A stretch of 64,000 bases of DNA. Source: an uncultured Lachnospiraceae bacterium (GTDB lineage Bacteria; Bacillota; Clostridia; Lachnospirales; Lachnospiraceae). The position numbers and the translations under genes are program-made. The notes under the pieces were generated by a model that saw only the letters and a list, made by a program, of their open reading frames with translations, did no database searches and was not told the origin of the DNA. The stretch covers positions 13,131 through 77,130 of the forward strand of contig CAJURU010000015.1 of NCBI GenBank assembly GCA_910588845.1, written 5' to 3'. Position 1 is the stretch's first letter, and each line of letters opens with the position of its first letter. This document shows, one piece after another, positions 41,311 through 50,259 of the stretch.

Positions 41311-44121
41311 CTATTTCTTTGTCTGCACGCTTTTCACCTTTGACCAGTCAGAATACAGCTTCTTGCTTTTCCCATTTACTTTCACTGTTTTGTATGTGCG
41401 AACCCTCAGGTAGTACTTCTTGTTCGCCTTGAGCTTCTCTACTTTTCTCTTTACGGTAGAGACTTTGCGGATGTCTGCTATCTTTGATGTTTTGCCCTTA
41501 AAGCTTTTTGATGTGCCATACTGTAACTGATATCCGCTGATCTGCGAAGGCTGTTTCTTCCAGGATGCCTGGAACCCTTTGCGATTCGCCGTAATCTTAC
41601 CGAGGCTGCTCCCTTTCGGCCTGATGGTGAACGTCTTTGATAATTTGCCGCTGTAATCTCCTTTTAAGGTAATGGTTACTGTATAGACGCCGGGATTTTT
41701 GCGCCCTTTCCCATAAGATACCTGATAATCTTTACCTGCGGCGAGCCGCTTTCCTTTGCTATCCCTGACAGACACAGAAGGCGATTTTATCTTGCCATTA
41801 TAAATGTAATCCGTCTTATTCAGCACAATCTTCTGCGCACGATAAATGATACCTGCCACCTTCGTATCGAAACAAACGCTGCATACATTCTTTACGCTTC
41901 CATCTTTCTTTAACGTAGCCGGAATACTCTTTTTGCAATACCTATGGCCAAGCGCAGGAATTACTTCCGTATAGTTATCTCCACAACTACAAACGTATGT
42001 TTTAACACCTGTCTGCGTACATGTCGCCTGTTTTGTGAGTGCCCAATAATAACTGTGCGTATGTTCTTCCGGGTCTTTCGGCTCCTCCGGGTCTGTCGGT
42101 TCTGTTGGCTTGCCTGTCGCCGGAATTGTCTGCGGCTCCTTCAATACCTTGTTGCACACGCTGCAATGGCTTCCCTCTGTTTTTCCTTCCGTCGTCTCTG
42201 TCGGCGCCACTGCCGCGTCTATCACTTCTTTATGTCCCAACGCGGCTATCTCTTCTGTATACTTTTCTCCGCAGCTGCATGTGTATGTCTTAACCCCGGT
42301 TTCCGTACACGTCGCCTCTTTTGTCACTTTCTCCTGGTATGCATGTTCATGCTCCCCCGGATCAGGAGAATCCTGGTCATAAAATACCACGCGCTGTTCT
42401 TCGAGCACTGTACTGCTTAATGCTTTCACATCGGCCACGGTATTTAAGTCTTTCTCACAGTAATCAGAGCAGAAAAGAAATGTATAATCCCCAGGCTGCG
42501 CCCCTTCATATGCTACCATATAGTACTTCCCTGGATTCTGCTCAGAACTCATCAGGAAAACCGGCTGCGCCCAATCCATCCTGTCCAAAATTGCCGGATC
42601 ATCAGACTTCCAATACTCTGTCTTAATGGCAACTATATACCCGCCATCATAAAATACATAATCTTCCACTACATCATTGTCAATAATTTCACCGTTCTCA
42701 TCATACCAGTTTAACTCAAAATATGCAGTCTCATCAGGTATCGTGCCGTCTTCTTTGACCGCGATTTTTCTCAAATCCGCTTTCCCCGGCGAGGAAAGAA
42801 CCTCAATCCTGCTGACATTTACGAGACCTGTCTGCTCCCTGTCTACAGTCCATATACCACTGCTATAATTAAGTTTAAAACCGTTATCCAAACTTGATTG
42901 TGACAACACAAAATTATCTTCCGCAGATGTTCCTTTCACAGTGACATACGGCTTTCCTGCTGTAAACGCCCCCGGGAAATAACGGCTTTTTGTCTGTAGC
43001 TGCGTAGTTCCGGTAACGGCGCCCGCAACTTCCAATGAGCCTTCCTGGCCCACAACAAGAATTCCTCGCTCCTCCGTCTGATTTTCCACTCCGGCAAAAT
43101 CCCCCGCAATAACTACATCCCCCGCCCCATTTAAGTCGAGACAGGCGCCGCTTCTTAGCGTAACGTTGCGCAAGACCGCTGTCATAAGCGACAGGCAAGC
43201 CCCTTCCTGCAACACCGTATTGCCCACATTAATGACTGTCGCTCCCTCTATAGTGCTTCGGTTCACTGTGAGATTCGTATGATCATTTCCATATATATCG
43301 CTTATACCTGCATGAGTGTTTGCCTTATCTGAAATCAAAATCTCCGCCTGACTGTTTAAGGAGGCGTCCACCCCATCCCTTACAATCGCGCCGGCGTCCA
43401 GATGCAGCACGGCATTTCCCTGATAAGGCGACTTATTATCGTCTTGGGCTCCATGTCCCAGATAGACAGCCTGCAACATTGTTTCCCTGTTAGAATTCTG
43501 TACGGTCAGAGACGCGTTCGTCCCATTGGGGCTTGCCTCCCCCTGCACTGTTGTAAAACCTCCTGCATACACAGTCGGAAGCAATTCATCCTCCGTGCCT
43601 AACATGGGGTCATTACTGTCACTGCCAGCTCCTTTGAGGTAAGTGCGCACATTGTCCAACGTCAAACTATGCCCTGCAAGAAAAATCTCCCGGTGCGGTA
43701 CGCTGCCCAATGCATTGGTGGAATTAAATTTAATACCAATATTTTTAAAACAAACCCCATCCCCCGCAAGCTGAATCGGGCTTCGGAACGTAATGTCAAT
43801 CCCTTCCGCTCCTTGAACAATAGTATCTGCCGGAAACTCTACCGGAAGCATCCTGTTGTCCGAATCCGCCGCATCGTTAATTGAAATACTTTTCTCCACA
43901 ATAATCGGGCTTTTGCGCTCTGCCAGCGCCGTCTTAAACGCCTCCGCTGTCGTGACTGTAATCCCGTTCTCCTCTGTGCCGCGGCCATCATCGGCCTGCG
44001 CGCCATACGCTGCCTGCTGTGCCGTTTGCTGTTCCAGGGCAAAAGCTGTTCCCGAAAGCCCACTGGACAGCAGGGCCGTTGTGGCGAGCGCACATAAACA
44101 TCTTATCATGCTTCGATTCAT
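41311..44121 (-). CDS. Secreted multi-domain surface protein with cysteine-pair modules
   Basis: 936 residues. Signal peptide MNRSMIRCLCALATTALLSS with expected cleavage after AFA. Residues about 45-430 are a repetitive beta-rich region (pectate-lyase-like or adhesin solenoid). Residues about 600-750 hold two modules of the type HAYQEKVTKEATCTETGVKT then TCSCGEKYTEEIAALGH, with paired Cys and His that may bind zinc; a CSVC half-module follows each. The C-terminus has an Ig/MBG-like domain (LNKTDYIYNGKIKSPSVSVR) and a fibronectin III-like domain (YYLRVRTYKTVKVNGKSKKL) like that ending the PI-PLC protein. GGAGG precedes the ATG at 44121. Ligand unknown. Confidence 0.8.
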   Translation of the reverse strand: MNRSMIRCLCALATTALLSSGLSGTAFALEQQTAQQAAYGAQADDGRGTEENGITVTTAEAFKTALAERKSPIIVEKSISINDAADSDNRMLPVEFPADTIVQGAEGIDITFRSPIQLAGDGVCFKNIGIKFNSTNALGSVPHREIFLAGHSLTLDNVRTYLKGAGSDSNDPMLGTEDELLPTVYAGGFTTVQGEASPNGTNASLTVQNSNRETMLQAVYLGHGAQDDNKSPYQGNAVLHLDAGAIVRDGVDASLNSQAEILISDKANTHAGISDIYGNDHTNLTVNRSTIEGATVINVGNTVLQEGACLSLMTAVLRNVTLRSGACLDLNGAGDVVIAGDFAGVENQTEERGILVVGQEGSLEVAGAVTGTTQLQTKSRYFPGAFTAGKPYVTVKGTSAEDNFVLSQSSLDNGFKLNYSSGIWTVDREQTGLVNVSRIEVLSSPGKADLRKIAVKEDGTIPDETAYFELNWYDENGEIIDNDVVEDYVFYDGGYIVAIKTEYWKSDDPAILDRMDWAQPVFLMSSEQNPGKYYMVAYEGAQPGDYTFLFCSDYCEKDLNTVADVKALSSTVLEEQRVVFYDQDSPDPGEHEHAYQEKVTKEATCTETGVKTYTCSCGEKYTEEIAALGHKEVIDAAVAPTETTEGKTEGSHCSVCNKVLKEPQTIPATGKPTEPTDPEEPKDPEEHTHSYYWALTKQATCTQTGVKTYVCSCGDNYTEVIPALGHRYCKKSIPATLKKDGSVKNVCSVCFDTKVAGIIYRAQKIVLNKTDYIYNGKIKSPSVSVRDSKGKRLAAGKDYQVSYGKGRKNPGVYTVTITLKGDYSGKLSKTFTIRPKGSSLGKITANRKGFQASWKKQPSQISGYQLQYGTSKSFKGKTSKIADIRKVSTVKRKVEKLKANKKYYLRVRTYKTVKVNGKSKKLYSDWSKVKSVQTKK

Positions 44122-44184
44122 TTGTATTCCTCCTTCTTCTATGTACCAAAATATATTTCTATGTATCATACGCTTATTTCAGGA

Positions 44185-45648
44185 CTAATCTATGCCGTTC
44201 AACTCCTGATACAGCCGTTTGGCATGGCTGTCCGTCATTCCGCACACATGGTCCGTTACCAAAAGCAGCCTGAGATATAATTTCTCCGCTTCTTTCTGAG
44301 AAGGGGCCTGCTCTGATTTTTCTACCCGCTCGGCAAACCGCCGATAAATTGCAATATAATTATCGGACAATAACGACATCATTTTCTTCTGAACCTCAGT
44401 GAGGGCTGTTTCTGTATCATAGTATAAAACGGCATGCACAAACGCATCCAGCAGAAAATCCAAAATCCGTTGCGCCGCAATTTCCAGTTTTAAAATCGGT
44501 GTAATCTGGAACGCATAGCGGTACGCAATATCGCCCAATGCAGCCATCATAAATTCCCCGTCGGTGCCCGTAAATAAATCCTCCCCATGGAAGCCATAAC
44601 TACCATCCATCAACGCGTCATAATTCTTGAGAAAATTCTCTGTAGCAGCATTTATCATCCATCCCTGCACATAGACCGCCCAATTCTGCACAGCATTTCC
44701 CTCCGCCTGCTGCAGGCCTCTGTTCAACGCCCTCTCATATTTTTGCTCCAGGCTGTGTGAAATCTTGTCAAATGCATCTTTGTGTCCGCCTGTGAGCTTT
44801 GCGCCAAAATTTTTAAGTTCCCTCACAAGCTGACCGTAGGTAATACAGCCTTTTTTTACTGCATCCTCAATATCCGCTGTCTTATATGCGATATCATCCG
44901 CTGCCTCCAACACAAATGCCAGCGGATGACGATGCCCATGCGTGCCCAGACTTTCCTGTAAATCGCCAAACAGCCCCCGCTCGGCATAAAAATATCCCAT
45001 TTTATGATATTTGATATGGCTGCCTTTGCTAATTTCCAGAGAAGAACAGGGATATTTTATAATGGTTCCCAGCAACGACTTTGTCAGGTTCATTCCATTC
45101 TCATCTACCAGATAGTGCAGCTTAGAAACCAGCCGTAACGCCTGCGTATTACCCTCAAAATTACAAAAATCCTCTTTCATCTGCGATGAAAGTATTTCGC
45201 TTAACGGCTGCGCATTTCCATCCCTGCGCTGGAATCTTATTTGCGGCAGATTTGCCCGAAACCAGCCGCGGATTGCGGTCTCTCCAAAGTGGCCGAACGG
45301 AGGATTGCCAATATCGTGCAAAAGACCCGCACATTGCAGGATGTCGCAGACATATCCTTGATATTCCGGCAAGAATTCGATATCTTTCTGTTCCCGGATA
45401 ATGCCTTTGCCGATATTCTGTCCCAATGATTTGGCAAACGAGGACACCTCCAGAGAATGTGTCAGCCGGGTGCGGACAAAATCACTCTTGTCCAGCGGGA
45501 ACACCTGCGTCTTATCCTGCATTCTGCGGAAAGATGCGCTCCCGATAATCCTGTGGTAATCCTTCTCATATTCTGTCCGAAAATCCCCAGACGAATTGCT
45601 TTTGTAACTTCTCACCCTGTCATCACAGAGTAATTTCTTCCATTCCAT
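44185..45648 (-). CDS. dgt: Deoxyguanosinetriphosphate triphosphohydrolase
   Basis: HD-domain enzyme that releases triphosphate from dGTP (or other dNTPs), helping control nucleotide pools. The HD metal site is intact: RTRLTHSLEVSSFAKSLG, then LLHDIGNPPFGHFGE near residue 110, and EAADDIAYKTADIEDAVKKG. 487 residues from MEWKKLLCDDRVRS, which matches family starts; a GTG nine codons earlier is possible. Follows the DUF3783 gene in a GH3-led run. Confidence 0.93.
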   Translation of the reverse strand: MEWKKLLCDDRVRSYKSNSSGDFRTEYEKDYHRIIGSASFRRMQDKTQVFPLDKSDFVRTRLTHSLEVSSFAKSLGQNIGKGIIREQKDIEFLPEYQGYVCDILQCAGLLHDIGNPPFGHFGETAIRGWFRANLPQIRFQRRDGNAQPLSEILSSQMKEDFCNFEGNTQALRLVSKLHYLVDENGMNLTKSLLGTIIKYPCSSLEISKGSHIKYHKMGYFYAERGLFGDLQESLGTHGHRHPLAFVLEAADDIAYKTADIEDAVKKGCITYGQLVRELKNFGAKLTGGHKDAFDKISHSLEQKYERALNRGLQQAEGNAVQNWAVYVQGWMINAATENFLKNYDALMDGSYGFHGEDLFTGTDGEFMMAALGDIAYRYAFQITPILKLEIAAQRILDFLLDAFVHAVLYYDTETALTEVQKKMMSLLSDNYIAIYRRFAERVEKSEQAPSQKEAEKLYLRLLLVTDHVCGMTDSHAKRLYQELNGID

Positions 45649-45713
45649 TGTCTGTAACCTTTCCGCCCCATACACGGCTCTATCTGCCGGCGCAAGGCTT
45701 TCCTGTCCCTGTA

Positions 45714-46118
45714 CTAAGTCATCATCTCATGCTCTTGTTTGACTTCCGCAAATAATTTCCATGCATCCCAGCTTTGGTTAGACGATGTAAGTACCGCTTT
45801 ATAAGGGATAGAAATCCCCGCTTTATGGAGCGAGCGCAAAACCTGATCTACTCTGTCTCCGTTAAGCCCCGCCATCACCAGCATTTCCCCTGAAAGCCTC
45901 TCATGCAAAACCTCTTCCCGGTCCAACTGCGCTGCTCCTGGAAAATCACTTTCGTTCCCTTCCACAAATTCTTTCATGCCAGCCAGATATCCCATTGGTT
46001 TCCCATAATCCTCCCACGAAACCTCTTTGATCTTCATACGCAAAGGAAGCAATGCCCTCATGAGCTTGTTTTTCCTGGTTCTATCCTCAAATTGAAACAA
46101 TAATATCATTTCTCTCAT
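45714..46118 (-). CDS. DUF3783 domain protein
   Basis: 134 residues. MILLFQFEDRTRKNKLMRAL and IPYKAVLTSSNQSWDAWKLF match the small DUF3783 family found in Clostridia, whose function is unknown. GGAGAA precedes the ATG and the gene starts 16 bp after the GH3 gene. Soluble; no catalytic motif stands out. Confidence 0.75.
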   Translation of the reverse strand: MREMILLFQFEDRTRKNKLMRALLPLRMKIKEVSWEDYGKPMGYLAGMKEFVEGNESDFPGAAQLDREEVLHERLSGEMLVMAGLNGDRVDQVLRSLHKAGISIPYKAVLTSSNQSWDAWKLFAEVKQEHEMMT

Positions 46119-46134
46119 TTACATTCTCCTCAAT

Positions 46135-47523
46135 CTATAAAGATAATTTCACTCTTAGTATTCTTGCCAGCGATTCATCCAAACGCTCTTGGGAAATCGT
46201 GCCATCCTGTATAGCAGTCAGTATACCCGCATAAGCGCTCTTAAAATCAAGCGGCATCAAAATCATATCATTGCCGGCCAGGATCGCCTTCACCGCTGCC
46301 TGCGCAGAAGTATATTGATCTGTTACCGCCCCCATATTTAAAGCGTCCGTCAACACGATTCCCTCGTATCCCAGCTTTGCGCGCAGCAGATTACCGATTA
46401 CAAATGGGGACAGTGACGCTGGCACGTCATCTTCTGTTACTTCTGGAAGAGAAATATGCCCTACCATCACAAATTCAACTCCCCAGGCAATACTATCCTC
46501 AAATGGAATGATATCATTGTCAGCCAATTCCTCCCATGTCTTATCCGTATAGGCATAACCGTCATGTGTGTCCCCCTGAGTAGCTCCATGCCCCGGAAAA
46601 TGTTTGATACAGCCAAATACCTGATGCTGCTGCAAACCTTTCAAATTCTCCTGAACCATCTGCGAGACTTTCTGCGCGTCACTGCCATAAGAGCGTTGTT
46701 TTACAACCGTATTCTCAGGATTCGACAAAACATCCGCAACCGGCGCAAAGTCCAAGTTAAATCCCATACGGCTCAAATATGTTCCAATGCTGTCGCCCAG
46801 CTCATATGCCCAGTTTGTCTTCTGCCCTGAGCCAATCTCAGAAATATTAGGAAAAGACGGCACATCAAAATTCTCATTATCAGCAATGCGTGTAACTTTC
46901 CCTCCCTCCTCATCAACAGCAGTAAACAACGGCAATCCGATTCTCTCCTGGCTGAATTCCTGCTGCTTTTTTATCATCTTTGCCACCTGCTGCTCAGAAA
47001 TTATATTTCCCTCAAAAAAAATTAAGCCTCCGACTGGGTACTCCTGTAATGCCGTTTTGGTTGCCTCCCCCGCCTGCGTCACAGAAGAATAGCCCGTCAA
47101 TGCTTCCGGCGTCACGATAAATAGCTGCGCGGCTTTCTCCTCCACGGTCATCGACGACAATTTTTTTTGTATCTGCTCTTCCTTACTTTCACTCTGTATT
47201 GTTGCATTCTGCTCCTCACTGCTCTCATTTTGAGTTAATGTATTCTGCTCTTTTCCACTTCCATTCTGATTCTGAAGCTGCGAATCCGTCTCTTCCCCAT
47301 CTGGATTCTGGAGCTGCAAATCTCTCTCTTCCCCATCTGGATTCTGGAGCTGCAAATCTGCCTCTTCCGCTCTCTGGTTCTGCTTCTTTGCATCGTACGC
47401 CGCCTCCTGCGTCCCTTTACCATTATCCCAAATCATTTCTTTTCCGGCCATACAGAGTAAACACGCCAATATTAATAAACTTACTGCCAATCCGGCTATC
47501 ATTATTTTTCTGCTTTTTTTCAT
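46135..47523 (-). CDS. Glycoside hydrolase family 3 beta-N-acetylhexosaminidase (NagZ-like), membrane-anchored
   Basis: 462 residues. An N-terminal hydrophobic helix (IMIAGLAVSLLILACLLCM) anchors or exports the protein. Residues about 35-120 are a Gln/Asn/Glu-rich linker with tandem DLQLQNPDGEE repeats. The GH3 barrel follows: LFTAVDEEGGKVTRI, CIKHFPGHGATQGDTHDG (the Asp-His dyad of NagZ-type enzymes) and VLTDALNMGAV with the nucleophile Asp. Probably removes GlcNAc from muropeptides or glycans outside the cell. ATG 47523 is chosen from the promoter position (47560-47588); an in-frame TTG at 47544 is too close to the predicted transcript start. Confidence 0.9.
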   Translation of the reverse strand: MKKSRKIMIAGLAVSLLILACLLCMAGKEMIWDNGKGTQEAAYDAKKQNQRAEEADLQLQNPDGEERDLQLQNPDGEETDSQLQNQNGSGKEQNTLTQNESSEEQNATIQSESKEEQIQKKLSSMTVEEKAAQLFIVTPEALTGYSSVTQAGEATKTALQEYPVGGLIFFEGNIISEQQVAKMIKKQQEFSQERIGLPLFTAVDEEGGKVTRIADNENFDVPSFPNISEIGSGQKTNWAYELGDSIGTYLSRMGFNLDFAPVADVLSNPENTVVKQRSYGSDAQKVSQMVQENLKGLQQHQVFGCIKHFPGHGATQGDTHDGYAYTDKTWEELADNDIIPFEDSIAWGVEFVMVGHISLPEVTEDDVPASLSPFVIGNLLRAKLGYEGIVLTDALNMGAVTDQYTSAQAAVKAILAGNDMILMPLDFKSAYAGILTAIQDGTISQERLDESLARILRVKLSL

Positions 47524-47559
47524 ACATTTACCCACTAATTTCAACTGACTTTTTGTTTC

Positions 47560-47588
47560 ATTTTAACATGAGGATAATGCTTGTGCAA
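47560..47588 (-). promoter_or_regulatory. Promoter of the GH3-DUF3783-dgt run
   Basis: TTGCAC (47583-47588), 17-bp spacer, TAAAAT (47560-47565) on the minus strand. Confidence 0.7.
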
Positions 47589-47670
47589 TACACGGCAAAA
47601 GTTTTTTATCCAAGCGAAAAATCGCTAACATTTTCGTGTGACAAGGTATTTGTGCAAGCGCGCATCCTTA

Positions 47671-47735
47671 TTTTTATCTTATAGGTAGGACCACTCACAC
47701 TTTCTCGCGCCATGGTGTTTCCTATAAGATAAAAA
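47671..47735. repeat. Terminator-adjacent palindromic repeat, copy 3 (after metK)
   Basis: Arms TTTTTATCTTATAGG (47671-47685) and CCTATAAGATAAAAA (47721-47735). The loop differs from copies 1 and 2 and has its own inner ACCAC/GGTGT pairing. The right arm abuts the metK terminator hairpin. Confidence 0.85.
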
Positions 47736-47759
47736 GGCGCCGTTTCACTAACAGCGCCT
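47735..47759 (-). terminator. metK terminator
   Basis: GC-rich hairpin AGGCGC/GCGCCT followed on the minus strand by TTTTT; 29 bp after the metK stop. Confidence 0.8.
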
Positions 47760-47787
47760 CTTCCTCACATTTGCAAATAAATTATTC

Positions 47788-48975
47788 TTATAAATACTTC
47801 TTTAAAATCTCTGTCTTATCCGTTGCCTCCCAGGGTAAATTTAAGTCGTTGCGCCCAAAATGTCCATAAGCGGCTGTCTGTTTGTAAATAGGGCGCCGCA
47901 AATCCAGCATCTTAATGATTCCTGCCGGGCGAAGATCAAAGTTTTCACGAATGATATCCACAAGCTTCTCATCCGAAATTTTTCCCGTTCCGAATGTGTC
48001 CACCATCACAGACGTAGGCTGCGCCACGCCGATTGCATAAGACAACTGAATCTCACATTTGTCTGCAAGACCTGCCGCCACTATATTCTTTGCCACATAA
48101 CGGGCTGCATAAGCTGCCGAACGGTCTACCTTTGTGCAATCTTTTCCAGAGAATGCTCCGCCGCCGTGACGCGCATATCCGCCATAAGTATCTACAATAA
48201 TCTTGCGCCCGGTAAGTCCTGCGTCTCCGTGGGGACCTCCTATCACAAAACGTCCCGTAGGATTAATGAAAAACTTCGTGTCCTCATCTATCATTTCCTT
48301 GGGGAGAATGGGATCAAATACATATTTCTTAATATCTGTATGTATCTGTTCCTGTCTAACGTCCGCATCATGCTGCGTAGACAATACTACGGCCTCTAAT
48401 CTTGTTGGATTCCCATTCTCATCATACTCTACCGATACCTGGGTCTTACCATCTGGACGCAGATACTTTAATGTCCCATCCTTACGCACCTTTGTCAGCT
48501 GTAAAGCAAGTTTATGTGCAAGGGAAATCGGATAAGGCATCAGCTCCGGCGTCTCATTGCTCGCATAACCGAACATCATTCCCTGATCTCCCGCCCCTAT
48601 TGCCTGCAATTCTTCCTCAGACATTTTATTTTCTTTTGCCTCGAGCGCTTTGTCCACACCCATGGCGATGTCTGCCGACTGCTGGTCTAAGGCCACCATA
48701 ACGGCACATGTATTTCCGTCAAACCCGGTTGCCGCATCATTATAGCCAATTTCATTCACTGTATCCCTCACAATCTGGGGAATATCAATCTGTGCTTTCG
48801 TTGTAATCTCGCCGGTCACCAAAACAAATCCTGTACATGCTGCCGTCTCACAGGCAACGCGGCTCATGGGATCTTGCTCCATTAAGGCATCTAAAATCGC
48901 ATCCGACACTGCGTCGCAGAGTTTATCGGGATGTCCTTCTGTCACTGATTCCGAAGTAAATAATCTTTTATCCAT
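47788..48975 (-). CDS. metK: S-adenosylmethionine synthetase
   Basis: Makes SAM from methionine and ATP. Signatures: VTEGHPDKLCDAVSDAILDA (methionine/ATP site), GAGDQGMMFGYA, and the P-loop-like GGPHGDAGLTGRKIIVDTYG. 395 residues, complete. GGAGGAAG precedes the ATG. The 5' leader holds a SAM-I riboswitch and intrinsic terminator, so expression should fall when SAM is plentiful. Confidence 0.97.
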   Translation of the reverse strand: MDKRLFTSESVTEGHPDKLCDAVSDAILDALMEQDPMSRVACETAACTGFVLVTGEITTKAQIDIPQIVRDTVNEIGYNDAATGFDGNTCAVMVALDQQSADIAMGVDKALEAKENKMSEEELQAIGAGDQGMMFGYASNETPELMPYPISLAHKLALQLTKVRKDGTLKYLRPDGKTQVSVEYDENGNPTRLEAVVLSTQHDADVRQEQIHTDIKKYVFDPILPKEMIDEDTKFFINPTGRFVIGGPHGDAGLTGRKIIVDTYGGYARHGGGAFSGKDCTKVDRSAAYAARYVAKNIVAAGLADKCEIQLSYAIGVAQPTSVMVDTFGTGKISDEKLVDIIRENFDLRPAGIIKMLDLRRPIYKQTAAYGHFGRNDLNLPWEATDKTEILKKYL

Positions 48976-49057
48976 TTCTGCTTCCTCCTTTGATTTAAAG
49001 CTATGCGTATTTGTTTTTATATCAAAAGTTATGTAAAAATATTTTTGATATAAAAAA

Positions 49058-49079
49058 TTCGCTTATAAAAATAAGCGAA
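49058..49079 (-). terminator. SAM-riboswitch expression-platform terminator
   Basis: Hairpin TTCGCTTA/TAAGCGAA followed on the minus strand by six T residues, between the aptamer and metK. A further AT-rich hairpin ATATCAAAA/TTTTGATAT follows before the ATG. Confidence 0.85.
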
Positions 49080-49106
49080 CCTGATAGTCTGAAAGATAAT
49101 CAAATC

Positions 49107-49202
49107 CTCTTATTGTTCGATCACTCGCTCAGGTTAGCACCTTCCATTAGGGGTTGCCGTGGCTTCACAGATCCTATGTACCTCCACCACTCTGAATAAG
49201 AG
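49107..49202 (-). promoter_or_regulatory. SAM-I (S-box) riboswitch aptamer upstream of metK
   Basis: On the minus strand: P1 arms CTCTTATT/AATAAGAG, the core AGAGTGGTGGAGG, then GTGAAGCCACGGCAACC and AAGGTGCTAACCTG, in the order of the S-box consensus. SAM binding should favour the downstream terminator. Confidence 0.93.
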
Positions 49203-49240
49203 AAAATATTACAATATGAAGTTTTCAAATCTCTGTACCT

Positions 49241-49269
49241 AGCATACTCTCTTTTACCGGTTATGTCAA
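49241..49269 (-). promoter_or_regulatory. metK promoter
   Basis: TTGACA (49264-49269), 17-bp spacer, TATGCT (49241-49246) on the minus strand, about 40 bp before the aptamer. Confidence 0.85.
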
Positions 49270-49322
49270 CACTTTTATTCTTTTGAATTTCCCCGTTTTG
49301 TAAATTTATAGTACCAAAAGAA

Positions 49323-49367
49323 GCTGTCGCACGAATCATAACTTGTAATTTATGTTAGTGCGACAGC
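49323..49367. repeat. Short palindromic element sharing a 23-bp core with the pyrG element
   Basis: 10-bp perfect arms GCTGTCGCAC/GTGCGACAGC around a 25-base loop. Bases 49338-49360 are the exact complement of 20502-20524. The flanking CCCCTTTTGAA also recurs at the right end of the pyrG element. The ends resemble terminal repeats of insertion sequences, but no transposase is present. Confidence 0.7.
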
Positions 49368-49460
49368 CCCTTTTGAACTAAATTAATTTGTATATTCACT
49401 AGTCCAATTTTTATATATAAGATCATTGTTATTATAATCTTCAATGTCTTAAAACAAATT

Positions 49461-50141
49461 CTACTTACTAGGAATCATCCTTGCAATCCTGCCGGCAAAC
49501 TCGTTAAAGTTCTGTGTCTGCAAAACTATCTTGCCAGGCCCGGTAAGTTTGGTGAGGAATAATCCTTCGCCGCCGAAGAAAATATTCTTGAGGCCTTTCA
49601 CAGTCTCAACTTCGTACTTCACAGTTTTCTCAAAAGCGACCACATTTCCCGTGTCAACCTTGAGAACCTCACCGGGAGCAAGGTTCTTCTCTATCTTGTT
49701 GCCGTCAATCTCCAGGAACGCCATACCTGTGCCGGACATATCCTGCAAGATAAAGCCCTCGCCGCCGAAAAATCCAGCGGACAATTTCTTCGTAAAAGTA
49801 ATGCTCAAGTTTACGCTCTCCTGCGCGCACAAGAATGCGCCCTTCTGACAGATCAGTCCTCCGCATGCCCCGATATCGACAGGAAGAATTTCTCCCGCTA
49901 CCGTAGATGCAAATGCAATCATTGCACCAGGTCTTTCCGCTTTATAGGTAGCCATGAACAAGGATTCCCCGGAAAACATTCTGCCGATGCTCTTGCCCAG
50001 TCCGCCTCTCATGTTCGAGTCCATGGCAATGCCCTCGCTCATCCAGGCCATACCGCCGGACTGCGTATACATACTCTCTCCCGCGTTGTCAAAAACTACT
50101 TCTACTGCCGGCATTGTGTCGCCTAATACTTGATATCTCAT
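49461..50141 (-). CDS. AIM24/TIGR00266-family protein
   Basis: 226 residues of repeated beta-strand units: VDIGACGGLICQKGAFLCAQ, then AGFFGGEGFILQDMSGTGMA, and IFFGGEGLFLTKLTGPGKIV. This is the tubby-like beta-barrel AIM24 family, widespread but without a firmly established bacterial role. Complete length; start behind AAAGGAGA. No partner gene is evident: metK's control region lies downstream and an MCP gene upstream. Confidence 0.9.
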   Translation of the reverse strand: MRYQVLGDTMPAVEVVFDNAGESMYTQSGGMAWMSEGIAMDSNMRGGLGKSIGRMFSGESLFMATYKAERPGAMIAFASTVAGEILPVDIGACGGLICQKGAFLCAQESVNLSITFTKKLSAGFFGGEGFILQDMSGTGMAFLEIDGNKIEKNLAPGEVLKVDTGNVVAFEKTVKYEVETVKGLKNIFFGGEGLFLTKLTGPGKIVLQTQNFNEFAGRIARMIPSK

Positions 50142-50259
50142 ACCCTTTCTCCTTTACTTGTTATTATATTTTGGTACTGCTAACATAGCCTTTTACTATA
50201 TAAAGTGACCGTCTCATACACAACATTTTCCAAGACGCCCATTATAAATAGTTGCATTT

